A DNA stretch of 64,000 nucleotides from Hortaea werneckii (lineage: Eukaryota > Ascomycota > Dothideomycetes > Mycosphaerellales > Teratosphaeriaceae), in contig JBAOKB010000020.1 in assembly GCA_037044905.1 (NCBI GenBank), positions 682,001 through 746,000 of the forward strand, written 5' to 3'. Made by a program: the position numbers and the translations under genes. Positions 40,003-50,780 of this stretch are shown in pieces. Within the stretch, counting starts at the first letter, position 1; each line of letters begins with the position of its first letter. The notes beneath the pieces are model-generated. The model made no database searches, was not told the DNA's origin, and worked only from the letters and a program-made list of their open reading frames with translations.

Positions 40003-42356
40003 CTAAACAAACGCGCCGGACCGATTCCCCCTCCTCACGTCCTCGGTGGTGGGGCTTCTGACCGGCTCATCCAGATCGTCATCCTCGCTATAACTCGCAT
40101 AGGGATCTCTTGTCCTCTGCCGGCCTAGATCCCCACTCCCTGCACCCAGCGCTTCGGGACTACTGCTCGTGCCGGAGGTGATTTGCCACTCGTCACTGCT
40201 TCTTCCTCGTGCGCTGTTGTATTCCGACGGTTCCTCTTCGAGCGTGCTCTCGCCAAGCCTGTTGTCCATCGAGCCGTCGCGGGTCACGAGCCCCAGACGT
40301 TCTTCCTCCGTGGTGTTGGTCCCGGTAGGGTACGGGTTATTGTCGTGACGGGCGTAGCTGCTTGCGCGACTGACGAAGGACAGGGCGCCGCGGGAGATAG
40401 GACGGTCGTCGCCGCCGCCCTGGGAATCGACGGTGCTACTTCGATTCCGGTTGAAGACGTTGTGGAAGCTGAATTGTCTTTTCCCTTGCCCGGCCGTGCC
40501 TTGAATGTGTGGAGGCGGTCGCGGTGGAGCAAGGCTGGATGTGCGGGAGTCGGCACGTTCTCGACTGTCACCGGCAAAATGTATGTGAGGTCCTTTGCCT
40601 GCGCCGTGGTACTCGGTATCCTCCTCACTGACTCTCTCCGGCACACTCAGACCCGGCGGAAGCCCATAGACATGTGGCTTGGTTAGGGTGTTGTCATCAT
40701 CATCTTCATCATTTGCATCTGTCTTCGCCTTCCTCATGCTCCCCATAGGAACCGAGCTCTTCCCGTCGAGTTCCTCTGGATGGCTCACCGTCCTCGGCCT
40801 CCTCTGGCTCAGACGTGCGATACGACCGAAGAAACCTGGATGCACCTCTGAATCGGCGTCACTAACATCATCGCGATCTTCTGGAAATTGGCTCATGCCT
40901 AGCGGAGGATGCACCGTCTTGCTCCTCGACAATGAACCGGTTGCACTTCGTCCTGCCGAGCTGACAGTCTTTCGCCGTCGTAGACCGTCCCATTCATAAT
41001 CGTTTTCGTTGTGACCGGCCTCAGCCATTTCCTCCTTGATCCTGTGGGCTTCGCCAGCTTCTCTCTTCCCTCTCACTCTAGACAAGGCGCGTACGATTCC
41101 TGCTCCGCCTCGGATGGTATCAGCGCGAGGCTCATATTCTGGTTCTTCTTGCTCCGCAACTGTTCGGACTTGATCCAGATCGCCTTGGAATACGGCCGCG
41201 TCTGGTACGTCTTTCGAAGATTTGGCCAGTTGCAGTAAAATGACGCCTGAACAGATGGTCAGGAAGCCGAGGACAACGTCGACGATTTGCACGGCCGAAG
41301 CGCCCTCTCCAAATCCCTGGAACAAGATGGCCGATGCAACAAGGGTCGAGGTGGTAAAGTAAACATAGTAGGTCGGCGTAACCAGCGCCGCATTAAAAAT
41401 ATTCAGAGCTTTCTGTGCGCAAGTCTGTCAGCATTGCATTCTTTCTCACCCGGAACGTCCAACGGTGCCACGCCACCCTCAAAATTGGTATTGCCCGAAC
41501 CACTTACATTCAAGTAAATAATCTCTGTTAAGAGCGTCGCAATCACAAATACAATAAGCACATAGGTGAACCACTTGTTGAACTGTGCTTCGCCGTTAAT
41601 CTGCGCCAGGATGGCGCTTCCTAAGCCTTGGGTGCATACAACGCTCAAGCCGCCTATCAGACTGCAGATCGACAGGTATACCAGCATACTCTTCTTGCCG
41701 TATCTAGGAGCAACCCACACAGCAGTGAAAGCGCATCCCGCGATTAAAACTCCAGCATACGTGAGGAATCCTGGTGTGATCACATAATGCTGCATCTCCT
41801 GGATGTCCGCCACCGCACTTTGCTCCGGCGCATTCAATGGTATTATCACCGAGCCTAGGATACACAGGAAACACCCGATCTTGCCGACAAAGCTCAATCG
41901 CTCCTTGAGGAAGATGGCGCTCAAGATAGTGGTGATCACGACACTTAGAGCGCCCAAGGGTGTGACTAGGATGGCATCGGTGAAGGCATAGGCGACAAAG
42001 TTGCAGATCTCGCCCAAGACCATCAGGGTCATGCCGGACCACCAGTAGAAGTTCTTGAGGTAGCCGTAGCCCTCGCCCGCCTCTTCGTTGTATTTGACGT
42101 TGGCTCGCAGGAGGCCGACCTTCTTTAGGACAAAGGAGACACCGATGAAGAGTCCTGAGGCAACGGCGAGCATGATCCCGACGATTTTGTAGATCTTAGG
42201 CCGACCATCGGACTCGGAATCGGAGGAGGAGGTGGAAGTTGCGGTGGAGGTAGAGGATGTAGAAGAAGCGGTAGCGTCGGTGGTAGCGGCGGCGCGGAGA
42301 GCGAGAGTGGCAGCATGATAGGCAAGGTCGCGCGAGTTGAGAGTCAGATGGTCCAT
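40003..42356 (-). CDS. NIPA-like magnesium transporter (DUF803) with a long cytosolic tail, two exons
   Basis: A membrane transporter of the NIPA/DUF803 family, proposed to carry Mg2+. Exon 1 is 42356-41508 and exon 2 is 41412-40003; the 95-bp intron (GTAAGT, CAG) joins EIIYLN to KALNIFNAALVTPTYYVYFTT, and the product is 752 aa. I chose the ATG at 42356; the frame is open further upstream but only with a TTG start. The family core holds about nine membrane segments between residues 50 and 350, with the hallmarks FIGVSFVLKKVGLLRAN, EICNFVAYAFTDAILVTPLGALSVV, AIFLKERLSFVGKIGC and TPTYYVYFTTSTLVASAILF. The remaining ~390 residues are charged, Ser/Arg-rich and probably disordered. This tail is much longer than in animal NIPA proteins but common in filamentous fungi. 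It is divergent from COG4. Confidence 0.92.
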
Positions 42357-43046
42357 GTTGCTGGGAGAGGCGGTCGTAGGGGTGACGGCGGAGGAGGGAG
42401 GGAGGGAGGAAGGGAAGGCAGTGTGGGTGGTAGTGCTGTGTGTTGAGCCCAATGGCGATTATGTTCGGCCGTCTCGTTGTGGCATAGCAGTGCGCCTATC
42501 CAATGATGTAGCAGGTGTCTTTGGCGTAGACTGCGACAGCGGCAAGGTCTGTTGTCTTGCTTCCTTCTCCTTTGTTGGTGTCAAAGTTGGGCCGCCGATG
42601 GTATCAATGTATTACTCGTGCTCCTAGTGTCGCCTGCGAATGTCGGGCGGTCTTCCTTAGGGTGCGATGTCTCGATGTTGACGGGAATAAACACTCAGGT
42701 TTGCTCGGCTCCATCTGATCGTCGAAACAGCACGAGTCCGGCCGCGTGCGTCCTATCCTAAACATACATAGTACATCGTACCCTGTGCATCCGATCTAGA
42801 TCGCCTTCCCTTCCCTTCCCTGCTGGCGGGCGCTTGCGCAGCGCGCTTCCCGACCGTCCCACCTGACGCGCGTGGTTTGGGAACCTTGGAAGCCGAGAAA
42901 GCCAATTGACGCGAACTGCCTTCCTTCGCTCTTAACCTTAATGTGAAACGTTAACCGTAACTGCTCGCCGGCGCACATCCCACCCACCACCACCACCACC
43001 ACCACTACTCTATATACTTCCGTACGCCAGCCTGTCCGAGCGTGAT
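42357..43046. promoter_or_regulatory. Divergent promoter between the NIPA-like gene and COG4
   Basis: A 690-bp region between outward-pointing starts. A (CAC)n run lies at about 42984-43005, just before the COG4 start; its complement is GTG-rich. No gene is seen. Confidence 0.55.
42984..43005 (+). repeat. (CAC)n microsatellite in the COG4 leader
   Basis: Seven consecutive CAC/ACC units about 40 bp upstream of the COG4 start codon. Confidence 0.8.
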
Positions 43047-45398
43047 ATGGAGAGCAATGTCTCCCAGCCAGACGTCTACTCGGCCTCATCTGTGGAAGAG
43101 ATTAAAGCTTCCCTAAATGACTTGGGCAAGAGGGACGCTGTCATAACCGCCCGTCTCAATGAACTCCTGTCGACCCAGCGCGACCTGCACACCACCCTCT
43201 CCCGCCTGGACCTTGCCCGCGCCCACTTAGGCAGTCATGTCCTTGCTGCGCGGTCTCTCCACAATACCACACTTCGTCCGGCTGCTTCAACCGCCCACCG
43301 GATCAGCAGCGCTGTCAAGAAGCTCGATACCGAACAGGCGAATGTCCGCTCAACACTAGATGTCGTAGAGCAAGTGGCAGAATTGAAAGCATGCGTGCTC
43401 GGCGTCCACGGCTCCATGGGAGCACCGCAGGACTGGGAGACGGCGGCGAACTATCTGTACCGTGCGGGGAAGGTGGACAAGGCGGTGCTGGAAGGAGATT
43501 TCGCAGAGCAGATTGTGCCCACTGCCGAAGTACCTGATCCGCCTCGACAGACATTGGAAGCGGCTGCTGAGTCTCTGTGCGGACTGTTCTTGAGAGAGTT
43601 TGAAAAGGCAGCGCGCGAAGGCGATGGCAGCGGAGTCACAAGGTTCTTCAAGCTCTTCCCATTGATCGGCCGAAAAGATGTGGGATTGGATGCCTACGGA
43701 CGCTACGTCTGCTCGGGCATTGCTGCCAGAGCCAGGAGTAATCTCAATACGGCTGGAGGCAAGAGAGAAGGAGTCTTCTATGCAACGACCTTGACGAAGT
43801 TGTTTGAACACATTGCTCAGATTGTTGATGGACATGAACCCCTTGTGGAGCGACACTACGGACAAGGAAGCATGGTCAAAGTGATCGAAAGGATTCAGGT
43901 CGAGGCCGATGTGCAGGGTGGCATCATTCTCGATACCTGGGCTGAAGAGCGTAGGGTAAGCCGCAAGCTCACGGACGTCAAGTCCTATCCCTTCAATTTC
44001 CTGGTGCAATCATTCCTTCCTAGTCAAAAGAGCAATCTGAGCAGCACACCACGCTCGGGCTCTCCTGCTCCAGCTTCTGGCCGGGCAAGCGAAGATGAGG
44101 GCGTCGATATGAAGGAGATCGACGCCCTACTTAACGAATCCGGCATTATGCTTTCCCGCTGGTCGTTCTACACCCGCTTCATCGCCTCAAAATCAACATC
44201 ACCGTCAGATGACTCTGAAAGCACGACAGGTCTTACAGTTCCCCCCTTCATCGCCGCAAGCACTTTGCAGCGCAAAATCTCCGACCTTCTGATCGATCCC
44301 TTCAACACCATGAGCACCTTTTTCTTCCGTCGCAGCGTCGAAAAGGCGTTTCAACTGGACGAGTCACCACCGGGCCTGCACCTCAACCCTTCCCGCCCTC
44401 TGGGTGCCAACTCACCATTCATCACCAGTGCGGTGGATGATGTGATGTACATAGTGAACCAGGTTCTGCAGCGCACGCTGAGTACGAGCCAGCGAAGCAT
44501 CGTAGCCTCGGTCCTTCCAAGCGTGGGCAGGGTCCTCGGCGGCGACTTCTTCGGGATGGTTCAGCGCAAGATGCGGGATGAGAGTTACCCTAAAGCCGCC
44601 ATCGCCGGCGCTTTACCACCAGAGAGCCTAATTGTGCAGTTTTTAATCTTAATTAACAACCTCGATGTCGCCACCGAATACGTGAAACGCATCGTTGGCC
44701 AGCAGCAGGCACTCGACACGCAGGACGGTATGAGCGATAGGTTCCCCTTCGGACACGAAGCCGCATTCGTTGAGCGCACGCTCCGGAATCTCGATCAAGG
44801 ATTCGAAGCTAAGACATCGGAGCTTGTGAACGAGGCGCTGGAGGTGATGGTGAAGCAGGTCATGCGGCCGCGTCTACGGCCCGTGTTGGGCGAGACCTTC
44901 CGGGACGTGGATTACAGCGTCACGCCCGAAGATGACGATCGGGAAGGAGAAGACGATGGTGGTGCTAACAATGAGGACTTGGTCGTCCAGAGGTTCGAAA
45001 GGGGATGGCAGGCTTTCACTCTGCCCGTCAAACGTATCCTTACGCCGACTTCGTGGGATAAACTCCTCACGCTCGTCGTGACGCACCTCGCGCGGGTGCT
45101 GGAAAAGCGCATCTGGTCCCTCTACGGGCGGTTGACGCCGCTTGGCGCTGTGCGGCTGGAACGCGATATTTCGGGTATAGTCTCTGCGGCATGTAGAGGT
45201 GGCCGGTATGACTTGAGAGAGGTGTTTGGGAGGTGTGTTCAGATGTGTCTCGTAGTGAACATGGAAGAGGATGAGTGGGAGGAGATCGAGAAGTTGAAAG
45301 GGCAGGAGCTCGAAAGGGTGAGCGGGGTGCAGTGGAAACTTGATGCGGAGGAGAGGAAGAGGGTGAGAGGGATTGTGAAGGATACACCGTCTACATAG
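43047..45398 (+). CDS. cog4: Conserved oligomeric Golgi complex subunit 4
   Basis: COG4 is part of the COG tether, which directs retrograde vesicle docking at the Golgi and binds SNAREs and Sly1-type proteins. A single exon gives 783 aa from ATG at 43047. The N-terminal coiled part (EEIKASLNDLGKRDAVITARLNELL) and the region QDWETAANYLYRAGKV are typical. The middle COG4 domain has SLCGLFLREFEKAAREGDGSGVTRFFKLFPLIGRKDVGLDAYGRYV, near the conserved family core at about residues 170-230, and KLFEHIAQIVDGHEPLVERHYGQG after it. The C-terminal helical part includes LNNLDVATEYVKRIV and TPTSWDKLLTLVVTHLARVLEKRIW, then FGRCVQMCLVVNMEEDEWEEI. The length agrees with fungal COG4. The start has an A/T-poor context, but upstream in-frame codons stop quickly. 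Confidence 0.95.
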   Translation: MESNVSQPDVYSASSVEEIKASLNDLGKRDAVITARLNELLSTQRDLHTTLSRLDLARAHLGSHVLAARSLHNTTLRPAASTAHRISSAVKKLDTEQANVRSTLDVVEQVAELKACVLGVHGSMGAPQDWETAANYLYRAGKVDKAVLEGDFAEQIVPTAEVPDPPRQTLEAAAESLCGLFLREFEKAAREGDGSGVTRFFKLFPLIGRKDVGLDAYGRYVCSGIAARARSNLNTAGGKREGVFYATTLTKLFEHIAQIVDGHEPLVERHYGQGSMVKVIERIQVEADVQGGIILDTWAEERRVSRKLTDVKSYPFNFLVQSFLPSQKSNLSSTPRSGSPAPASGRASEDEGVDMKEIDALLNESGIMLSRWSFYTRFIASKSTSPSDDSESTTGLTVPPFIAASTLQRKISDLLIDPFNTMSTFFFRRSVEKAFQLDESPPGLHLNPSRPLGANSPFITSAVDDVMYIVNQVLQRTLSTSQRSIVASVLPSVGRVLGGDFFGMVQRKMRDESYPKAAIAGALPPESLIVQFLILINNLDVATEYVKRIVGQQQALDTQDGMSDRFPFGHEAAFVERTLRNLDQGFEAKTSELVNEALEVMVKQVMRPRLRPVLGETFRDVDYSVTPEDDDREGEDDGGANNEDLVVQRFERGWQAFTLPVKRILTPTSWDKLLTLVVTHLARVLEKRIWSLYGRLTPLGAVRLERDISGIVSAACRGGRYDLREVFGRCVQMCLVVNMEEDEWEEIEKLKGQELERVSGVQWKLDAEERKRVRGIVKDTPST

Positions 45399-45907
45399 GT
45401 CTGGCTTAGATAAATTGAAATCTACAGCAGCTTTGCAGGCTCGACTCTGTGTCTTCGCGTTCCGAAGTTGCGCTTGCGGTCCGGATGATATACCACGATT
45501 TATGAGACAAGCAAGGCACAGCCTCGAGAGATCAACCTGAATGTGTTTGGACTCTACTTTCATACCGTTCACCCTGTTCACGTCTATAGGAAACATCGGC
45601 AGCTCCCGAGCCAGTCATGATGATGCGATGTCCACCTCGGCTAAACAACTTGCCAATCCCCTGGAACTGGGACAAGCCAGTCCCGAGCCCGTTCAAACTC
45701 CAAAGCTTCTCTGCGTCTCGTCAAACGCTTTGCGACAGCGAATGGCATCTACGATGTCCGGCACGCTCGACGCAAGTTTATATCCACGACCATGCACTAG
45801 CGCCATACTTTAGTAGCCTCTCAGGTGTAGTATATTCACTTCTCCTCACTTCACTTGTTTCCCTCCCTGTTTCACCCACATCCTCTCATTCTCTACAAGG
45901 TGTCAAG
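45399..45907. other. Intergenic: COG4 3' region and promoter of the SurE-like gene
   Basis: 509 bp between two plus-strand genes. The segment from about 45820 to 45905 is C/T-rich, as expected for a leader. A long open frame covering 45617-46234 extends from the leader into exon 1 of the downstream gene; the ATG at 45908 is the plausible start. Confidence 0.55.
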
Positions 45908-46870
45908 ATGCGATACCACTCGCTGTTAGCCGCCACGCTGCCAATGGCAACCAACGCCATCAACGTGGTCATCTCCAACGACGACGGCTGGGCAGAGAAG
46001 AACATCCGAGTCTTTTACGACAGCCTGACAGATGCTGGATACGATACGATCATCTCCGCACCGGCGGAGAACCAGTCCGGCACAAGCTCCCTGGATGGCG
46101 AGCCTGATGAGGTTGACGACGGTTGCGAATTCGACTCGTGCCCACCAGGGAGCCCGCCGTATGGGAACAATGCTTCTATGCCGCATATCAACGTAAGTGA
46201 AACAATCGCTATGAAACTAGATCTCGCGTGTTGACCCCCCTCCCCGCAGTACGTAAACTCGTACCCCGTCACTTCGATGCGCTACGGTATCCAGAATCTG
46301 TCAACGACCTACTTTGACAGCGGCAGCCCAGACATCGCCGTCGCAGGGCCCAACGTAGGCAGCAATCTCGGCATCGTCACCTTCTTCTCGGGAACAGTAG
46401 GCGCCGCCACCGAAGCCGCGAAACAGGGCGTCCCCGCCATCGCATTCAGCGGCAAGACCGGCGACGCCGTAGCCTGGAAGACCGCTACTGAGACCTATCA
46501 GCAGGTCTACGCCGACCTGTCGACGACCGTCACACAGGCGCTCATCAATGCCGGTGCTCCCTACTTGCCCGACGGCATCTGGCTGAACGTCAATTACCCA
46601 GAAGTTAGTGACAGCACGTGCTCGTCGCCTTCGGACTTCAGCTTCGTCCTGTCACGGATCCATACGGCGGTGCCGCTCATCTCGGACGACGACGTGACAA
46701 CGTGCGATAACGGTGGTCGGCTGCCGACAGAGAGCAAGGTCGTCCACGCAGACGGCTGTTATGCTTCGATCAGTGTGGGAAAGGCGGAGAATAAGCTGGA
46801 CGCTGATGCGGACGAGCAGGAGACGGTGTTGAATAAGTTGAGCAGTATTCTGACTTGTTTGCCGTCGTAG
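45908..46870 (+). CDS. Secreted SurE-like acid phosphatase/nucleotidase, two exons
   Basis: SurE-fold proteins remove phosphate from nucleotides and other phosphomonoesters using a divalent metal. Exon 1 is 45908-46192 and exon 2 is 46250-46870; the 57-bp intron (GTAAGT, CAG) joins ASMPHIN to YVNSYPVTSMRYG, giving 301 aa. Residues 1-17 form a signal peptide ending just before INVVISNDDGW. The metal site is NDDG at 24-27, followed by SGTSS and the APAENQSG loop. The conserved SGPN-type motif appears as AVAGPNVGSNLG. Domain closure AIAFSGKTG and LNVNYP also match the family. The ends of exons keep phase 0. Fungal secreted SurE homologues are usually in this size range. The protein probably acts outside the cell or in the secretory path. 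Confidence 0.92.
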
Positions 46871-47537
46871 TGCTGCGTTTGAGGTTTCGGATAGCTCGAG
46901 TAGTTTTGAAGCTCATGTGAATGCATTATCTTTGATAAAGAAAAATCTCTGCGGAACTGCAGTAGCAGGAATCCAGAGATTTCTCTGTCTTACCGTATCC
47001 TAGCACTGTACCTTGCTCTTATGAGCATGGTGGAAACTAGTCAAGGGTCAACTTGTTTCAAGCAATGGCTTTGATGCGATGTTAGCGCTGGCAAGTCGTC
47101 TCCAACTTGACTTGTTAGACCGCTTCATTCGGGTTTTCCTTGATAAGTGACTTCGGACCTGGTTGTTACGTCGTTATCTGCAGTATGCCTCGTCAATGGC
47201 CTAATCAGAAGTCACGAGTCAGCGTCTGCTTTCGAGCTCTGAATTGTGGCCACATTACAGACTTTTGTGTTGTACCAATGTAGAAAATGATCTTCTTTAA
47301 TGATCGCAAGGCGAAAAAAAAAAAAAAAAAAAAGGTGTGGCAATATCTTTAAGATAGTGTGCCTTCAAGAACGGCAGGTACAAACAATATCAAGGTGGGG
47401 CTCAGCGGGTCTCATCTCCGCGTCTCTGGCGAACAGTCACAGTCGAGTCACATTTAATATACAACCTGACCTATTTCTCATTGCTTTTGTATCACCTTCC
47501 AGCTTCGCAATTATTCCTCCACAGAGTGACCGCTACG
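46871..47537. other. Intergenic: SurE-like 3' region and promoter of the PhzF gene
   Basis: 667 bp between two plus-strand genes. It contains an A run of 20 bases (47314-47333). No gene is seen. Confidence 0.55.
47314..47333 (+). repeat. Poly-A run of 20 bases
   Basis: An uninterrupted A run about 205 bp upstream of the PhzF-family start. No flanking target-site duplication or element was found beside it. Confidence 0.85.
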
Positions 47538-48443
47538 ATGCCTTCTCTACCATTCGCGACTCTGGATGTCTTCACGACCGAGCGATTCAAGGGCAACCCT
47601 CTAGGACTGATCAAAGTCCCTCAAGGCCAGGATGTATCGTCCGATACGATGCAAACGATCGCACGAGAGTTCAACTTATCCGAGTCGGTTTTCCTCTACG
47701 AAGGAAAGACCGGTCCAGACGGCGTGCCAGAATGGCGGTACAGGATCTTCATGACGGAGCGCGAGCTGCCTTTCGCGGGGCACCCTACCATCGGCACGGC
47801 AGTCTACGCACTGGGGACGCTGGCTGGCAATGCGAAGCGAGGACGCATGCTCTGCAATGCTGGACCAGTAGAAGTCGAGTTTGATGGCGTGAAGGCCAGA
47901 TGCGCGATCCCGCACAATTTCCACCGGCATCAGTCGACCGCCTGCAGCGAGACGGAAGTCTTGGAGCTTCAACCATCACTGAAGCCTAGTGGACCGCCTG
48001 AATCCGTGGATGTCGTTAGTCCAGTCAAGGGCATGAACTTCATCTGCGTGCAGTTGAAGACACTCGAGGATCTGGCGAGAGTGGACCTCGGCAAGAAGCC
48101 TAGTGCACGGTTAGATGCAGGATGGAATGAAGGGTTTATCGGCAGCTATTTCTATGTGGTGACCAAGACCGATGAGGGGTCTATGGAGGTACAGTCGAGG
48201 ATGGTTGAAGGGCAACTCGAGGACCCGGCCACGGGCAGTGCGGCTTGCGGTCTCGCTTGCTTGTTAGCAACCAAGTGTCAACGGAAGTCGACATCGTTCC
48301 AGATCACGCAAGGCTTGGAGATGGGGAGACGGAGCGATATTGGCGTTGACGTAACGCTGAGCGATAGTCTCACGACAGTGGAGAGGGTAGAGTTGAGTGG
48401 TTCGTCTGTCAAAGTGATGGAAGGGAGTATCGAGTATGATTGA
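47538..48443 (+). CDS. PhzF-family isomerase/epimerase-like protein
   Basis: The family includes bacterial PhzF (phenazine synthesis) and many proteins of unknown substrate; members share a diaminopimelate-epimerase-like fold. A single exon gives 301 aa. I chose ATG at 47538 (MPSLPFATLDVFTTERFKGNPLGL) over an in-frame ATG 19 codons upstream because PhzF proteins begin at this strand. The active-site Glu is in NLSESVF (Glu49). The glycine-rich GHPTIGTAVYALG at about 79-91 and DPATGSAACGLA in the C-terminal half are the two conserved phosphate/substrate loops. The first half looks normal, but a short insertion after HNFHRHQS and the His/Arg-rich stretch are less typical. It is convergent with the flotillin gene; the two stop codons are only 86 bp apart. 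The substrate cannot be told from sequence. Confidence 0.9.
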   Translation: MPSLPFATLDVFTTERFKGNPLGLIKVPQGQDVSSDTMQTIAREFNLSESVFLYEGKTGPDGVPEWRYRIFMTERELPFAGHPTIGTAVYALGTLAGNAKRGRMLCNAGPVEVEFDGVKARCAIPHNFHRHQSTACSETEVLELQPSLKPSGPPESVDVVSPVKGMNFICVQLKTLEDLARVDLGKKPSARLDAGWNEGFIGSYFYVVTKTDEGSMEVQSRMVEGQLEDPATGSAACGLACLLATKCQRKSTSFQITQGLEMGRRSDIGVDVTLSDSLTTVERVELSGSSVKVMEGSIEYD

Positions 48444-48529
48444 AGCAGTACAAAAGGAACATTACATCAGACAATTACTGGTATCATGGAAAACAATAAC
48501 GCCATCACTTTCCAGGAAATATCGTGCCC

Positions 48530-50023
48530 TCAGTTACGTCCATTGACGATCGCGTTCTGTTTTGCTGCGGCCTTCTCCTCGACCGACATCTCGCCATTAT
48601 GGGCTGCTTGAGGCTGTCCCATCAACCAGCTCGGTGCCGTCATACCCGTCTGTTCCTGGATCGTGCTCAACATAGGTGGCAAAGTCTGGAAGAGGTTGCG
48701 GATAGGCGCCATGGAGTCCGCAGCACCATCCTGGTTCCCAGTATTCCACACGTTGATCTTGGGCTGCAAGCCGTTGATCGCTTTAGCGTTAGCTTGGGCA
48801 AGATTTTCATATGTGCCAGTCTGCAGCATGAGGTACTGGATCAAGCCTTGAGGTCCGCCGAGTACCTTTGACAATTCGCCATAAGCCGATGCCATCTCCT
48901 TCAGCCCGTCAGCTTCCTTCTTGCGGCTAATATAGCTTGCCTCAGCCTCGCGCTCCTTGAGGACGTAGTTCGCCTGTGCCTCCTTCTCACTGGTGAGGAG
49001 ATCAGCTTCGGCCTCTTTGGTCCGCTTGAATAGCACGGCTTCGGCGTCCCTCTGCTGATTGTATGCATGAGCATCAGATCGCTTCTGTTCCGTGTACTGG
49101 TCGGCGTCGGCCTTCTCCTGAGCACTCTCGCGGTCGATCTTTGCTTTGGTGACTTGTTTGGCCCTGAGGCGTTCGAGCTCCATCGCAGCTCTCTTCTCTT
49201 CAACGGCCTTCTGCAATTCGGCATCTCTCTCCTCAGCCGAACGATTAGCAGTGATCTGTTCCATCTGCAGCTCTCGAGCAATCTCAATCTCCCTAGTCCG
49301 TAGCTTTTGGTCTGCATTAGCCTTTTCGACTTTGCGCTCAGTCTCGAGGACCGCTGTCTGCGCGTTGATCTTGGCGATTTGCTGCTTCGTCTGGCCTTCT
49401 TTCTCCGAGGCACCGACCTGGCCCACCATGTGTGCATGTGCCACGTCGACTTGGGCCTGAGATTGTGCGCCGGCCTGAGCCTTCTTGGCCAGAGACTCAA
49501 AATACTTGCTATCACCCATGTCTTGAAGCTCCTTCACATTAGCATTATAGATGCGGAGCCCGAATTGGTCCAGTTCCTTTTGGACCCCATCGGTGACCTG
49601 GGCTTTAAAGAGCCGGCGGTTGTTGAACAGCTCTTCCATGGTCAAGTTCGACACGATGGAGCGAGTCTCGCCCTCGATGATGCCTTTCACAATATCTTGG
49701 ACATGGTTGCGGCCAGTTGAAATGGATTGGTTTGGAGTTCGAACTTGCCCGTCCGAGTCTCCGGTCAGCAATATAGCATACTTCTGCAATGCCTCTGGGG
49801 TATCATCAGGTCCAATCGTAAAGACCGCCGGAAGCGAGAATTGCAGCTTCTCGCTGGTCATGGCTTGGAGACTCATGGAGAAATCGAAGGGCGTGACCGA
49901 GATCTTCCGGACCTTTTGGCCTGGGACGCTGAAGAACTTCTTGGAGATTTTGACATTTTGGATGTAGGCACCTGTGATAGCTAGGTAGGAGTTTGGCTCC
50001 GAGACGTGATACCAGAAGCCCAT
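48530..50023 (-). CDS. floA: Flotillin-like SPFH-domain protein
   Basis: Flotillins organise sterol- and sphingolipid-rich membrane microdomains; in filamentous fungi they are linked to hyphal growth and cell-wall function. I chose ATG at 50023 (MGFWYHVSEPNSYLAITGAYI, 497 aa), 47 codons inside a longer open frame, since fungal flotillins start at this conserved motif. The SPFH domain (about 1-185) contains KISKKFFSVPGQKV, SVTPFDFSMSLQAMTSEKLQFSLPAVFTIGP and RSIVSNLTMEELFNNR. A long coiled coil rich in Ala, Glu, Gln and Lys follows (about 200-390), with repeats such as AEADLLTSEKEAQANYVLKEREAEASYISRKKEADG. The oligomerisation end (AYGELSKVLGGPQGLIQYLMLQTGTYENLAQANAKAINGLQPKINVW) is characteristic of flotillins. 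A short Met/Pro/Ala-rich tail completes it. Confidence 0.95.
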   Translation of the reverse strand: MGFWYHVSEPNSYLAITGAYIQNVKISKKFFSVPGQKVRKISVTPFDFSMSLQAMTSEKLQFSLPAVFTIGPDDTPEALQKYAILLTGDSDGQVRTPNQSISTGRNHVQDIVKGIIEGETRSIVSNLTMEELFNNRRLFKAQVTDGVQKELDQFGLRIYNANVKELQDMGDSKYFESLAKKAQAGAQSQAQVDVAHAHMVGQVGASEKEGQTKQQIAKINAQTAVLETERKVEKANADQKLRTREIEIARELQMEQITANRSAEERDAELQKAVEEKRAAMELERLRAKQVTKAKIDRESAQEKADADQYTEQKRSDAHAYNQQRDAEAVLFKRTKEAEADLLTSEKEAQANYVLKEREAEASYISRKKEADGLKEMASAYGELSKVLGGPQGLIQYLMLQTGTYENLAQANAKAINGLQPKINVWNTGNQDGAADSMAPIRNLFQTLPPMLSTIQEQTGMTAPSWLMGQPQAAHNGEMSVEEKAAAKQNAIVNGRN

Positions 50024-50780
50024 GTTGACGTGGTCGAGGATAAATATGCCTAAGTGCTTCTGTCTGTTTGGTGCAAGTGGTTTGGAGTGAGCGGCTGTCA
50101 AGGATGGAAAGCGACTGGATATCAAGAATATTTCTGATCGAGCCTTTGAGAAAAGGTATGGCAATTATTTCCAAGGCATTTATGACCTACAGAGCTCTTG
50201 GGCGCAGCCACCATATCGCGGCACTGCTGGCTTACCGGTGAATCATATTCAGAGTGTAAACCTACCAGAAAATGTCAAGGCGTTCAACTTCGCCTCAAGC
50301 ATATCACACTCCATGAAAAGGTGTATAGCAAGAGATGTTTTGGATGCGATAGCCAATTGCTTGGCGTTATAGAGGAACGTCGGCTGTGCTGCGCTCTAGC
50401 GTGATCCTAGCTTCCGGCGCAGTCACCTGTGAAGCCTTCATGCGTAGCCACGTTTCCGGTGAAGCATTAGAAGCTTGAATATTGCCAGAAGTTATTGGCT
50501 GCAGGACAGAACTTGTTAAATGGTGGGAGTCGGACGAAGTGGCGCGGCTGCATGCCCCGCGCAGGATCGAATACAGGGCGCAGCTGTGCAATGCCACTCG
50601 AGTGTGACCGTGTGCTGCAATTAGATTTTTCGATTGGCCGTTTTCTCTTTCCTGAAAAAAAAAAAAGAAGGTCGCGACGTTGTTTCGCATGGTTCGCAAA
50701 ATCATTTTACTAGCCTTCATATGCCAGCATCCTTCTTGGCCTCCTAAACAAGGTCAGATCCACAACAGCCCTCGTCGAAT
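50024..50780. promoter_or_regulatory. Divergent promoter between the flotillin and the 211-aa gene
   Basis: 757 bp between outward-pointing starts. It holds a 12-base A run (about 50656-50667). A region around 50560-50590 contains a CGAATACAGGG-type stretch that I considered as a tRNA B-box and rejected. No gene is supported. Confidence 0.5.

Noticed and set aside
50521..50600. Possible tRNA gene suggested by a B-box-like GGATCGAATAC
   Set aside because: No matching A-box at the right distance and no acceptor stem pairing could be found.
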